60,000 nucleotides of DNA from Membranipora membranacea (Eukaryota; Bryozoa; Gymnolaemata; Cheilostomatida; Membraniporidae), in contig OU612069.1 of the NCBI GenBank assembly GCA_914767715.1, positions 21,823,387 through 21,883,386 on the forward strand. Direction: 5' to 3'. A program made the translations under genes and the position numbers. Within the stretch, counting starts at the first letter, position 1. Each line of letters begins with the position of its first letter. Positions 14,001-25,659 of this stretch are shown here, one piece after another. The notes beneath the pieces were generated by a model. It saw only the letters and a program-made list of their open reading frames with translations, had not been told where the DNA came from and searched no databases.

Positions 14001-17000
14001 GTAAAAGTTATCCTGGTTATAGTTTGACACGCTGCTGACCCACCTGGCTGTTGGACCCACCTGGCTGTTGGACCCACCTGGCTGTTGGACCCACCTGGCT
14101 GTTGGACCCACCTGGCTGTTGGACCCACCTGGCTGTTGGACCCACCTGGCTGTTGGACCCACCTGGCTGTTGGACCCAGTTTAATTAAACACCTGACGTT
14201 TATCATATTTTATTTCTTATTAAATATTCATGCAGGCGTTTGTGACGGTATGTGACTTACTGGTAGTATTTAGCCCACAGTTAGCGACCTTGTACCCGGC
14301 TCTGGAGCCTCTTATATACGAGGCTAGTGATGATCTGCAGCAGCAGCTCTGCTCTTTCCTCACAGATTATATATTCACTAGTGACGACGCAAGTATGGGT
14401 GAGTATAATAAAACTTAGAGGAGATGAGGGGAAGGGGGGGGGGGGAGAAAATGGGTGAGTAAGACAGCTAGGTTACAAGTATGGGTGAGTTGCACAGCTA
14501 AAAGAGGAGAGGGGGGGGCAAAAGGGTGAGAAATACAGCTAAAGGGGGAAGGGGCACATGGGCGAGTAGTACAGTTAGGGTCTTAATATCCAGGAGCAAT
14601 GCAGCCAAAGAGGAGGGAGGGAGGGCTTGCCTGCTCTAAGCATGTACACCCAAGATCAGCCAAGTGATGTCTATGTCTGTGGTTACATGGTGTCCAATCT
14701 TACTTGCACTTTAATTATCCATGTTTAATGCTCTAAACTGAAATTGTTACCCAACTTAAGTTTAGATCCATGTGTCAAAATGTAAATGTGTCAGGATAAA
14801 ATGATGAGTAGCAGTGTCGCTGTATTTCAGCGAAAGTCAAACCTGGAGCACTAAGGCTACCTTGCAGATACTGACCATAGCCAGTTCTTTAGGCCTACTT
14901 CATAACCGGCCAGTCGTAGTTTGATTTCCTCGAGTATTACTGATATCAGCAGTGATGTAAAATGTAATTATGTTAGTCTTATCAGCTCTGTAAACAACAG
15001 ATGGTGTTGGGGTTTGTCTTGTGTGAACCATTAGTCACAACTTTTCATCATAGTTTTGATTGTGGTACACTATTCTGATGATGAAATCTAGGACCCACAA
15101 CCATCCCGAAAACTAGTTACACCATCAACAGCGTAAGATGCAGATCATATGTTGTAAACCCTTACACTAGTTCTTGATAGCCAGTTTTAGAACCAGAAAT
15201 GAAATAGCTGCTACACTTTGTTGCCTTTAAAAGAGGAAAACCAAGTAGCTAAGTTAAAAATACTTATCAGATTGTTAAACATTCGCCTTGCAAATTTTTC
15301 TGTGAAGCGGGTATCTGTCATTTGCAGCTCTCGTTTTTGAGTAGAGTATTAGCATGAGGGAAATGTTTGCCATCCTATACAGTCTTGAAATAATAAGATA
15401 TACGGCTAGCTTTCATTTACTCAGCCTCATCTCTCAAAGACTACAACCTGGTAGAAATTGGTACTTGCCAAGTCACTACGAACTAGCTAAACATAACTCT
15501 AGCTTATATTTATTAGAAACTTAGTTATAACTCTTAACCCTTAACCCTCCCTGCTCTTAATATGTTGTTATTTATTCTGCTGACAGATACAGGAGATGAT
15601 AATGATAAGATAGATGAGATGCACAGTAAGAGAAGACGACTCGCTGCCTTCTCTAAACTAATCACATGTAACATTATACAAATGTCTAACGCTGTCGAGA
15701 TATTCAAGAACTACGTCAAGGTAAGTCAGAACAAAAGTGTTATGTTATATCTGTTTTGTATTTATCTATTATATCATTCCTCAAGGCATCAGCATATTAA
15801 ACAGAGCAGATATGTTATAAAAATAGTTTACCTTGTAAGATTTAACAAGTGGCTCCTATGTCCTTTTTGCTCCACCAGGGAGTTACCCATAATCAGACAT
15901 CATATCAGTTAGGTAGACACCATAGGTTTGGTTTATAAAATTGGCAATAAAATTTTAATAAATATGCTTAAACTGAATGAAGCAAACAAAAAAACTGACA
16001 ACACAGCTGATCTGTTGGTAGCGAATCTTCAGGCTAAAACAAAAGCCTAACTGACATCATCACATTGTATCTTCATTCAATGATCCTCCCTTTCTTTACT
16101 TATCCAGTTTTATAATGACTATGGAGATATTATAAAGTACACTCTGACTAAAGTTAGAGAGATATCTAAAGTACAGACTGCTCAGACATTGGCGCTGGCT
16201 CTCATCAAGGTAAGACCACTTTTATCCCCTCATAGTTAGTACTGTCATATCATTCTCCTAAAGAGTACTTACCCCACAATGCAATTTTCAGGGATTCTCA
16301 TGAGATATAGTTGAGGATTCCCATATCAGGTTGTCAAGATCTTTTTTGGATTTCAGGTTTAAAGTTGCATTGTGGTAATGTTGTTTGCATTCCCTGCTAT
16401 TTGGAAATTGATCATTGAGTCTTAATGTTCTATTGTATGTTGATTTATAATGATGACACCATTGCATATCAAAACATAGGTGACCTCCACACCCGCAAAC
16501 CTCCGAGAAAGCCATCTGTCCAGCAAAAAATCCTTAAATGCAGCTAAACCTAGCTGAACCCATTATCTGTGCAGAGTTTAACAAGCAATTGAAATTTTCC
16601 TCAGCACATAATATTGCAAGCAAAAAATTTCACGATTCCAAACAATTTAACTAAGCCTAGAATTACTAGTGAAGAAGGCTCAAACTTGACTTTTACTCGA
16701 TGGTCTGGTGTTACATGGACTTCCAGGAAGTTGCTTCATGGGACACTAAAAAAACCAAATCAGTTTTATTTTGCAGCTTTATGAGGAGGTGAAGGAAGAT
16801 AATGAGGGATTTATAGATTCCTCCAGTCCAGCTTTCTCTCAGCTCAAAGATCTAGCTAGACGATTCACTCTCACATTCGGAGTCGATCAACTCAAGAATC
16901 GGGAATCTGTCGCTGCTATACACAAGTAGGTCCGATGCTGTATTATTACAATGGTTAGACTCCAAATTTGGTGCTAACTAACATTAGGAGTCAGTCCAAA

Positions 17001-19109
17001 ACTAGCTAAACTAAACATAAGCTAAATATTTATCCATCTAGGGACACTATATTATGTCGTTACATTGTTAGGAGCAGCCAAATTATATTTGCGACAACGA
17101 TAAATTTGCCTGTCTTGGATTTGCACCAGGTGATTCGAAATGCAGGCATATGTGATCAAATTTGAGCTGAATATATGACTTCATCATTCAAAATATACGT
17201 ATTGTACATAAACGTGTTGTATAGGTGAATAGTGTTGAATTTGTTTTGTATAAAAATCATGCTATGATATGCATTATACTTCTTGCCTCCCTACCCCAGA
17301 ACTACGCTTAACATTGTCCTATTTATATTGAGTAACATACTCTCTTCTCTGTTTATCACAGACAGGGTATAGTATTCGCTCTGAAGAGACACCCAGACGG
17401 AGGACTTAATGTACCTCCTAACCTCTCATTTATGGATGTGCTCTGTGAGTTTGTCAACAAGCTCATCAAACAGGACAGGCGTGTTATGTAAGTTTCATCT
17501 TAAAATAATCAGTCACTAGAGCTAGATCAAATCTATGAGTAATCTGATCTTTGTTCTTGCATGAGAACCCTCACTCTGCTCTGTTGATATAACATGATTG
17601 TATATTATTTATTTGACAGAGGATCATACTTAGATAAGCAGTTAGCCCCGATGCCTCCACATCAGGGAGAGGACTGGGCCTGTATGCATAACTACAGATC
17701 TCTACTGGTTAATGATGACGATACAAGATCTCTGGCTAGTACTAGTGTGAGCAGACCTAGAGGGAGAGCAGCAAGGGGCTGTGAGTATTATCAGTACTAG
17801 TCTTATAATCTTATGTCCTAGCTTGTTAGTTGATTCATTCTATCATTAACAATAATTGGAGGGATGGGACTCAGTCATATCTGTTTACAACAAAATGTAA
17901 AGGTACCAACACCATTACAAGTTTGGTTGATTTATTGGTTTGCTTTTCGAACATGCTGGATGGTACATAACTAAGGGGAGGGTTGCAAAGAAGTGTGCTT
18001 GGCTCCCTGGATCCCCTCTGAATGATCCATGTCAGTATGGAGTGTAATGCCCTCTTTTGTAAACTTGCAAGTTATCGCTGCAACTAATATGCTGAGAAAG
18101 GGTCTCATTCTATGATCCACCTGCTACTGTTGATGCACTCATCACTTTAGCCTCATACTCATATCTACATTGTGTATTATAGCGCGTACACCAGCGGCCC
18201 ACAGAGGACCCGTACAGGCCTCTACAGCTATTAAATCTAAGAGAGGAGCCGCTGCCTCGTCTCTGAGCGGCTCGGCAGCAGCTCATGATGAGGATGATGT
18301 AGCCAGCGTCAGCGCCAGTATATCAGCTCTATCTACTGGTAAGTTTCTCGTGGACATAAATGTTTCAAATTTGTGTTGCGATTTCGTTTTTAGTAATTTT
18401 TTGATAGTTTTATCAAATTGGTTGTGTGTCTACATTCACTTCTCTTGTTCTTTATCCTGCTGACACTTAGATCTGGCTCTGTCCCTTATTAGAAAATGAA
18501 AATGCTAGAGTCGATACTTCATGCATGGTCACTACTTCACTCTTGTTGGAACTCTCTTCTTCATCATCTAACCCAATGATATGCAATGCTATAATATTCT
18601 TATATGTTACATTATTCAGGATCAGGCCATGGATCAGATGGAGGTAGTGGTAGACTGATGACCAGCACATTATCAGAAGAAGGGGAGTCTCTCTTCTCGT
18701 CCCCATCTTCTACACGTAGACCTAAGATAACCATGAAGCTACAAGTACCCAGTGAACTACTGCCTGAGAATGCAGAGGGAGCTGATGCGGTAAGTTTTAT
18801 TTATCGTTCCCATAATGCAATAGTAGTGGTTCATTTGAAACTTAATCAACAGCTACCGACAAACCGTGGTTGAACAAAAAGACTGAAGTCATCATTTTAA
18901 ACTAACTTGTGGGATTAATAAATAAAAACTACTACACTAGGCAAGAAACTTGAGATGTTGGGTCGATTAGAGAAATTGACTAGCTAAGCCAGGGTTGAAA
19001 CAACTCTCACCAAATCAAAATTCAAATTCAATTGTTGGTGCCAACATTTTAACGATCTTTATGTCTCTTTGTATTGTAGAGAGACTTGGAGAGTTTCTTG
19101 ATGGAATAG
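2100..19109 (+). CDS. STAG: Cohesin subunit STAG/SA (stromalin), 24 coding exons, complete
   Basis: STAG/SA (Scc3) is the HEAT-repeat cohesin subunit that binds the kleisin Rad21 in the nucleus. Exons: 2100-2196, 2832-2971, 3920-4093, 4767-4965, 5644-5795, 6224-6421, 7685-7866, 8368-8438, 8901-9073, 9576-9687, 10110-10306, 11167-11316, 11925-12068, 12437-12592, 13114-13287, 14236-14398, 15587-15720, 16108-16209, 16777-16925, 17362-17487, 17620-17780, 18183-18338, 18620-18789, 19080-19109. All are GT-AG, phases agree, and the total is 3,510 nt (1,169 residues plus stop), normal for the family. Exons 3-5 match the STAG domain ([26 protein letters not shown]-like). Exons 6-7 form the stromalin conservative domain ([46 protein letters not shown]). 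W315 and R352 match human SA2 W334 and R370, which bind CTCF F/Y-x-F peptides. The basic, Ser-rich C-terminus is poorly conserved, as usual. The start is the only Met in frame and follows a 5'UTR acceptor. Confidence 0.96.
3361..3707 (-). mobile_element. TIR element with tRNA-like core, copy 1 (STAG intron 2)
   Basis: The 347-bp element has ends CACTATGGTTCCATGG and CCATGGAACCATAGTG, which are exact inverted repeats, and is flanked by ATA on both sides (3358-3360 and 3708-3710), a likely 3-bp target duplication. Inside is a perfect palindrome around TTAGAATCCAGTGGATTC. On the minus strand there is a class II tRNA-like block with an A-box-like TGGCTGAATGG...TTAGCG (a 10-bp piece is duplicated) and a decayed B-box. 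It has no transposase, so it is a non-autonomous element. Confidence 0.75.
4242..4334. repeat. Intronic hairpin, 31-bp arms with one mismatch
   Basis: Bases 4242-4272 and 4304-4334 are inverted repeats with one mismatch in 31 (arm starts AAAACATTGAAAGCTGATG), separated by a 31-nt loop. It lies in STAG intron 3 and would fold in the pre-mRNA from either strand. It could be a miRNA-like precursor or a tiny foldback element. Confidence 0.8.
4529..4640 (+). repeat. Dispersed AACTAGCTAAA-type repeat, copies in many introns
   Basis: A short repeat of about 100 bp recurs in introns. Its shape is a GCTAGCTAACATTAAG-like start, CACTCCAAACTAGCTAAA-like middle, a second CTAGCTAACATTTA, and often CTCCTCC..GGTAAC. 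Copies: 4529-4640, 6680-6780, 7560-7640, 15460-15530, 16968-17035, 34620-34755, and a partial one at 36510-36545. It has no coding capacity and its ends are not well defined, so its class (MITE or SINE fragment) is unclear. Confidence 0.6.
4678..4734 (+). pseudogene. Tandem partial copy of STAG exon 4 (first 19 codons)
   Basis: This stretch repeats the first 19 codons of exon 4 (4767-4823), 89 bases upstream. It encodes the same residues, [19 protein letters not shown]. The two copies differ at five bases, all synonymous third positions. After the shared part, copy 1 runs into TVI and a stop. The TAG acceptor of exon 4 is GGAAG here, so in-frame use is unlikely. Confidence 0.85.
5217..5528 (+). 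repeat. 27-bp minisatellite, about 11 copies, STAG intron 4
   Basis: Eleven near-identical 27-bp units (core GGGAGATTCTGGCACTGACG) plus a partial unit. One unit carries a 5-bp insertion near 5298. Because the period is a multiple of three, several frames on both strands stay open; for example, one plus frame reads MGDSGTDAP per unit. It lies between STAG exons 4 and 5, which splice cleanly without it. Confidence 0.95.
6747..6776. repeat. Perfect 30-bp palindrome
   Basis: The 30 bases are identical to their reverse complement, centred on CTAGCTAGCTAG and flanked by AGAAT and ATTCT. It sits inside one copy of the dispersed AACTAGCTAAA repeat in STAG intron 6. Confidence 0.85.
10759..11095 (+). 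mobile_element. TIR element with tRNA-like core, copy 2 (STAG intron 11)
   Basis: This is the same family as the element at 3361-3707, in the opposite orientation (337 bp; ends CACTATGTTTCCAAGGTTCG and its inverse). The tRNA-like core is better preserved, with an A-box TGGCTGAATGGTTAGCGC near 10912 and a B-box GGTGCAAGTCC near 10970, about 85 nt long as in Ser/Leu tRNAs. The acceptor stem does not pair well, so it is not a working tRNA gene. Outer flanks AAGGAGTTAA and TTAACTCCTT are also inverted. Confidence 0.75.
11560..11830 (-). mobile_element. tRNA-derived SINE (STAG intron 12)
   Basis: On the minus strand, 11780-11699 reads like a tRNA head: A-box GGTGGCTCAGTTGGTAAGAG and B-box GGGTTCGAATCCCA, with an intact T-arm. 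In place of a normal anticodon arm there is a long hairpin (CTTCAACACTTGCG and its inverse, 11725-11746), so it is SINE-like rather than a functional tRNA. The body downstream (11560-11698) has no tRNA resemblance. Its outer limits are approximate. Confidence 0.65.
14036..14178 (+). repeat. 17-bp minisatellite, 8 copies, STAG intron 15
   Basis: Eight nearly perfect units of 17 bp (ACCCACCTGGCTGTTGG) end 57 bases before the acceptor of STAG exon 16. Reading frames through it are artefacts of the repeat, since the period is not a multiple of three and cycles through frames. Confidence 0.95.
14391..14620 (+). repeat. G-rich tandem array repeating the exon 16 splice donor
   Basis: The true exon 16 end (AAGTATGG, then GTGAGT at 14399) is followed by imperfect units of about 30-60 bp. 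Each contains ATGGGTGAGT or a variant (14451, 14481, 14523, 14559), ACAGCTAA, and a GAGGAGAGGGGGGG tract. One copy (14478-14490) repeats the exon-end context exactly. The G runs (up to 13) could form G-quadruplexes in the pre-mRNA. Confidence 0.75.
16274..16375. mobile_element. Small foldback element, ends CCACAATGCAA/TTGCATTGTGG
   Basis: Perfect 11-bp inverted ends 102 bases apart in STAG intron 18. A related left half (CCCACAATGCAAT..TTC) lies at 12776-12800 in intron 14. It has no coding sequence. It is probably a MITE, although no target duplication is clear. Confidence 0.5.
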
Positions 19110-20173
19110 CATTAACTGCATCTCATAGAGAGGATCACCAGATCAGAAAGGACATCGTCCTCCTATAGATCAACAGTAACATGCTAATCTACAGCACGGC
19201 TTGAGTTCTAGTCAGAAAGGGGATGTATGAATTTGACATGTACATTATTCTTATCATTTTGTCATTAAATTAAAATCCTTCATATGATTGGTTGGTCTGT
19301 GTACTCATAATTAAACCTCGTCGCATAAACTTGTTTCTACTTTCCAAGTTGTTATTAGTCTTTTTCATACTTTTACCCATTTATTTTTATTTGTATTGTG
19401 TTGTTTCTAATGTCGTTTAATATCACAAAAAATTGAATTACTCACCCAAATAAATTCATCAATAACTTGCAAATTTTTCTGTTTCTTAGTTTTGGCAATG
19501 AACTGTCACTGTCACGTATGTTGTAGACAAATATCAGTTTAATATTTAACCAATTTAATATGGCGGTAATTATCTGCCTCTTTCAAACTTTTTAGATCAG
19601 TCTAAATTATCTTAACAATTTTGAAAGGAGACCAGACTAGTGGATTGGATTCTCTCGATATTATTGATATGAGAGAAATCTGATGGAACAGTTCATGGCA
19701 GTGATAGTCTTGATTATTCGATGTGTTGGCAGAAAAACAAGATTGTTTTTTTTTTCTCATCTAGCTTGGCCCACAGATTTGATTGTCTTGATGATTAAAC
19801 AACCGATGGTGCATGTTGTCTGCTTATCAAATTCAAACTACACGTAAAAATAATAATCTAATGTGTAGCAGCATACTAGATAAAAGTGTATTGGTGAAAA
19901 TTCAACAGGAGTGTAAATAAAGCCACAGTCGAGTTCGAAGCTTGATCAAGTTTGATTCATTTTGATCAAATTGTGAGACTAGGCTTTGTTAACTGCATCC
20001 CTCATAGATTGACAGAAGCACAAAAAGCAGGCATATTGTATCAGGTTCTAAGCTACCTAACTGTCTTTTCTAACGTCATGAGAGAATGGCTTCATAATCG
20101 GGGATGTTGAAAATATGTACCCAGTTGTACAATAAAAACAGCCTTGATTTGTTCTAAGTTTGATTGATCTAGA
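19110..20173. other. Intergenic region between STAG and gene A (convergent 3' ends)
   Basis: STAG ends from the left and gene A ends from the right, so this holds two 3' UTRs. A possible STAG poly(A) signal, ATTAAA, is near 19264. I see no exon, RNA gene or clear repeat here. Confidence 0.5.
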
Positions 20174-22784
20174 CTAGACACACTGATCCAGCCCAATGTC
20201 GTATGTACCGGTCAGGCAGTAAGGTGTGAGCTTTAGAGAAGCTAGAGCTCCATTTCCTGTCCTCATGGGATAAACAACCCTGCAACAATAGAATAAGGCT
20301 GTCACGCTTATGGTGTAGTAGAGATACCGTGTCCGGCATCATATTGTGCAGTAATGCAGCAGATTATAATGTCATTGGTTTTATAGCTGGTGTTTTTTGC
20401 ATAACCTGTTGGTAATTAACCCTCAATTGTTATAGCCTATTTTCACTCTAAATTCAATGTTTTATCACCCAAATTTTTTATAACTTTCTACACACCATTA
20501 TTTCAACAACTCAAGTCGCCTCAGAAATGTAACTTCTCAATTCAAGTTAACTCTCTATTGATTGTTGATTGTGGGCATTTCTTAACAGAAGTGGTTTCTG
20601 ATTAATAGCTATCTCACACCCACAGAAACTCAATATTTAGTAGATACCAGAGAGAGATTACTTGTTCTCTTCAGGAGTAAAGTACTCGCATGAGTTTGCC
20701 TTGGAATATTAACTTTTGTCTCAGCTTGCAAAAAGAGGTACTAGCTATCAAGACTTAATCAAAAATTGTGATGCATAATGAGCGTCTGAGTTTAACTCAG
20801 TGCTAATTTAATTTATTTTAATTCAGACTTAATTTAATTAAATAATCTTACGGTGGTTTGCGGGTGACGATAAGTAGATCTAGTAGAGGAGCCCTCTTCA
20901 GCAGGTTAGCCGTAAGCGCTGAGGGTACCGCAGTCTGATCAGCAGTCACAGTAAGATCTGTCGGCCATCTAACAGTCAGAACATCGCGGGAACAGGAGAA
21001 TATCGGCTTGGCACTGAGTAAGGGCCGGTGACATACTGAAATGGAAAGTAGTGCTGAAGCGTCATCGGAAACCTCAAACATCTAGATGATGGATTTGCCT
21101 ACACCATTACATTATTTAGCCTAGGAGAGAAAGTGGCCAATAATGTACTGTTTCCAAAACTCTCCCCTAGTCGACACAACCTGAATGCATTAGACGTCAC
21201 ACACAATGTTTATTGCACACTAATACCTGAAATACATTCCAGCATGGGTATCCATGATTTGGAAAATTTAGTGCTAGTACCTGTGAGCTCCCTAAATTTT
21301 GAAAATGTTCCCCTAGTCATCACACCAAATCCTTTCATATACTCAAGCTATATGAATCCGTTCATGCTCAATGCATGGAGGGTGGGATATACCTCCCACC
21401 ATCCCTGCTCAGTGGTACATCAGTGGTCAGTGTCTAATTATTGTCTCCACATGTACTTGACCCAGTGATTAGATACTTACGTCCTCCACACAGATGTTCT
21501 ATGACAGAGTATCTCTGCTCAGCTACAGTCATCATGATATTATTAGTGAGTGAGTGTCTGTAGGCCTCACAGGTCACATTGTACTCTGCTTCTACGTCGA
21601 CTCTTCTCCTCATGTCAGCACCTACAAGAACAGCGACATGTGGAACGATAATGATGTGGGCACATTACCGAAAAACATTTAATTTTTATCATAGAATGGT
21701 AAATAATTTTTGGATTCCTGTTGCTAAGTTTTGGTTAAGTGAGCAAATCGTTCTCTTTGCGGTGCTATTGCAACAAATGAACCACAGAGACCAAGATGCC
21801 ACGGTTATTTTGCATTTATAATACAGGTCGGAGTTTGTGGTCAGTAAGCTGTCCCCTCAAAATTTTTGCTTTGGATTTCATCTATTGATGGTAGAATGAA
21901 ACATATAGCCAGTGTTCTAAATTATCTAGAGTCACCCTTCCATGTGAGCATAGAAGCAGAGTGACAGAAATACACATTATTGTTTAAATTTTTGTAAATA
22001 CTTTTCAAGTGTGTGGTTGCAAGAAATTTCTTTTCCAGAGTTGTCCCTATTCTCAACAAGCTAACACACAATTGCGTATGAAGCTACAACTGCACAGTAT
22101 TGTCATTAATCAACACAACTTTTATTTACGAAAATAAATTAGTTCCCTCCGGTGGTGAAGAAATTTTGAACATAAATACATTTTATCGAGACCCAGTACT
22201 TGCACCAGAGTGAACAAACTCGTCCCTGACACTTACTGTAGACTGTGACATCAAACAGACAGTTGAGGTTGTTCGGCTGGAACGTTATATTCAATGGATA
22301 TCTCCCCGGTGGTAGAGTCAGCTTATACTCATAACCAGCGTCACCAGCCAGGCCCAAAACCAGGTCAGCCACCCCTGTGTAGGCCACTAAGTACTGGGTT
22401 AGGTTCATGTCTCTGCAGTACCTAGGACCTGTTTATAAGTATCAAAAAACAAGGTATGCATGGACTAAACAGTGAGTCAGGATAATATTTATCAAGCTCA
22501 GTAGCTCGGCAGCTCTCAAACAGTGTGTGACAAGTTGATAATCAGACCATTGCCATAGATTTGCAGCACACATGATTGAAAATGACAGCATCAGCAAAAG
22601 GACTGAAGATTATCAAGAATTGGTGTTATCCCAAGGCAGGAATGCCAACTATAATTTTGTAGGAAAGAGTCAATTTTGTAGGGGATATAGATGGTTTGGG
22701 GGTTATTAAGGGCAACAGGCCGGTTGGTCGGCAGCAAAATTTGCTTTACAATGAGACCATAAAAACAAGGCTCTGGGGTATGCC

Positions 22785-22815
<31 letters not shown>

Positions 22816-25659
22816 GCCTACTCATATTGTTTTTATATAAGTCGTTTGGAAAGTAAAATAATATTTGACATTACCAGTTAACTGAGTTGTGGTTGCCAAC
22901 GGTGATCCAGTAGTGATAAGATCTACAAAATGAACAAATTGATAGCATCAACTAGGTGAACATATTTTTTCTCTACCTTAAGGCATGGTGCTTCCCTTGT
23001 CCACGCATACTATGAACCCATCCACGTTTCACTCAAGACTCGCACAAAACGAAGACTTTATGGAAAGGCCAATCAATGATTTTTGACAGAAGCCCTATAG
23101 AGTATACACCATAACAACTTAATACAAAGGTTTTTTTGGGATGACAAGATTGTTATTTGCAAACTCACCTGGCAATAGGATAGCCGGCCCCGGTGTGGTA
23201 TACACGGGTACTGTTCCGTTCTCATCAGCTGTCACATTGACTCCAGGAGTAAACTTTGGTGTCTCATAGATGGCGTTAGAGAGCTTGTAGAGCATCTTGC
23301 CTGGTACTCCTATGTTTGTCCTTCTCGGCATGCTTAGAATGGCTGAAGTACGAGACTCGGGAGTAGCATAAAAGTTTCTTCCGTTCCCGGAATCGAAGCC
23401 CACCTAGAAATGTAGAGAAATGTTTTGATCCTCTCTGAGATAACAGGTGGTTTCAAACAATCTGAATGAGTGCCCACAAAAATGAGGTTAAGATATAATT
23501 ATTGCGGAGAGTTTAAAAATGGATCTATTTATGCAGCTCTTAAAATTGTTGATTCATTTTCTTGTATTATACCTGAGCATGTACGCCACTGGACGACGAT
23601 CCATATCCATACTGTATTTTATCATAGATATAGAGTACAAAAGTATTGCTGTCATCTGAAGCAAGAATAGCTTGAAAAGTGTTTATCTGAAACATAAATA
23701 ATCTTGATAAGCCAAATGTAAACATAGCTAAGTGAATCCAACATAATGACAGAATCAGAAATCATGAAAAATAAAGTTTCTTGCTAGAAAACCTCTGAAA
23801 GCCTCAAGCTTATCCATTTAACCAGATGCTGATATACCGAATCAGTGCTGTTCTTACCTTAGTACTGCTTCTTTCAGCCCCATATGCTTTGACGCCTGCC
23901 CATGTCGCGACAAGAAGCCATTTAGCGTTGAATGATGTATCAGTGCTGTACGCACTTCGCACTAAAATTAAATGAATGGTGAGTGTTTGCACATTTGAAA
24001 AAAATTCTTGTTATATCATTAACATTGTTTTGCTATTAAATTATTTAATTATGCTGGACACTTATTAAAAAGTTGCATTAATCAAATGTGTGATAATCAT
24101 ATTTACTGATACTAAGTTAACTTTCCTCAAAGTTATTATCAATCTTCAAACATATAACAAGATATTGATTTATTTCTCTGAATGAATTCTGTTTTGCTTA
24201 TAATGAGTGGATTAGTTATATCACCTTCTGCTGAAATTTCTCCCAGAAGTGTACTATCTCTTGTGATCCTGCTATAGACATTTCCTCCTACTCTGGGATC
24301 TCCATCAGCCCAGAAAGGACAGATCAGAGTTGTGTCTGATGAGAGCGGGAAGGGCTGTGGGGTGTAGGATGTGAATGAGCTGCCTAATGAAATATCTCCG
24401 TTTGTACACACCTACACAGTATGAGGAAAAAACCCACGTTAGCTATTAGGGTATAAATGGTAGTGTTGTATTCAGGGACAAGTCAACGGGTCGGGTTTCG
24501 GGTTTCTGTGGGGGTTCTATGGTCGGGTCATGTTAGGGTCAAGTCGGGTCAGAGGTCTATACCTTACGGGTCTCAACTACTAGAGTGATGGTCAAAATGC
24601 TACATGCACCTGGACTCGAATCGAGAAACCTGAGACCTAGTGCACTACAATCCACGACCTTAACCACTGTGCTATGGATTTTGGGTGATGATTTTGGAAA
24701 TAGAGACTATACAATCATAAAACAATAGCTATTAGTCATGCTGTGATTATTATGAGGCTTACAACACTACATAAAGCTTTCTTCAGACATCTATAATTCG
24801 ATAAATAATTGACAGAATTTGATGAAACTTGGTCTCAACATAGTTCATTATGTCTAGATGATATATTACAAACTGAATCAAACTTAACATGTACTATTAG
24901 CTGATTGCACTAGTGATTAGTGGATGAATATCCATCATTCTTTTAAATTGTGATATCTGAAGACAGTGTAGGAGTAGGACATCGACTTATGAAGTCGTAA
25001 TGTAGGCCTAAATCCATTTCACGCGCTCTTTCCGACTCGACCCGACTCGTACCCGAATTTAGAGAAATTTCAGTGGCTCGGCTCATTTTCATTTTGGCTG
25101 GCTCGATACAACACTAATAAGTGGCTTGAGCCTTATTTGCCAGGAAAAATCTGAAGAGACAAGATGGTTTGGCATCAGATGGATAAAACACAAAGAATAT
25201 ATGGTGAAGAGATTCTCTGAACTTTACCTAATCTTATCACAACAAAGGTAACAAATGCAATATTAAATTTTGAATATTGCAAGTTATGAACAAATATTAT
25301 TATGATGTAATCTGAAATGATAAAAGTCGTCAGGCCCTCAGGTGTCTCAGGACCTGTCTGTAGATTGGCATAGATATTGCAGTATTACCTGGAAGGCAAC
25401 GACCACTATTTCGCTGCCAATTCTATGAGTGTATCAGCTATATGACCTAATTTCATAAAAAATGTTCACGGAAGACAATTTTAATCAGCATTTGTGTATA
25501 GCGAAAAAACTACGAAAAAACTCACATAAAGCCTGTTGAACTGCTTTCCAAACATGACGATCCTTTGGTTGTAGATGTTGTTACAGGCATCATCTTGCTT
25601 TGGATGAACTTTGTCTCCGATATTGCTACCATAGGGATATAACTGTGCTGCTAGACTAA
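20174..25659 (-). CDS. Gene A: secreted NIDO protein, first exon not found
   Basis: Exons, 5' to 3': 25526-25659 (acceptor could also be at 25650), 24225-24411, 23858-23961, 23573-23686, 23169-23403, 22875-22922, 22237-22428, 21481-21621, 20852-21035, 20174-20279. Phases agree; about 480 codons end at TAG. The first five exons form a NIDO (nidogen-type extracellular) region: LYPYG, DDACN..YNQ..VMFGK, VCTNGDISLG, WADGDPR.GG.VYSR, KWLLVATW, NTFQAILASDDSNTFVLYIYD, VGFDSGNG. Then come a short Thr-rich exon and the four-exon C-terminal module shared with genes B and C, ending VVYPMRTGNGALASL...DQCV. The first coding exon must end in phase 1 and should carry a signal peptide between 25660 and 28040, but I could not identify it. 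Unlike gene B, no EGF exon precedes the NIDO region. Likely a secreted or matrix protein; ligand unknown. Confidence 0.85.
22785..22812. repeat. (TA)n microsatellite
   Basis: About 28 bases of TA dinucleotides with one TG interruption, in an intron of gene A. Just upstream, 22700-22760 (+) reads KGNRPVGRQQN, faintly like the tail of a non-LTR retrotransposon protein; this is too short to call. Confidence 0.8.
24462..25116. mobile_element. TA-flanked TIR element carrying a tRNA-like block (gene A intron)
   Basis: The ends are inverted (GTGTTGTAT and ATACAACAC) and flanked by TA, the target of Tc1/mariner-type insertion. Near each end are further inverted GGGTCGGGTTTCGGG-like and CCGACTCGACCC-like tracts. 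Inside, on the minus strand at about 24672-24600, is a tRNA-like block with an A-box AGCACAGTGGTTAAGG and a B-box CGATTCGAGTCC. No transposase is present, so it looks non-autonomous. Confidence 0.55.

Noticed and set aside
13878-14206. Gly/Pro-rich repeat protein frames on the minus strand
   Set aside because: They are frames through a 17-bp minisatellite and break outside it.
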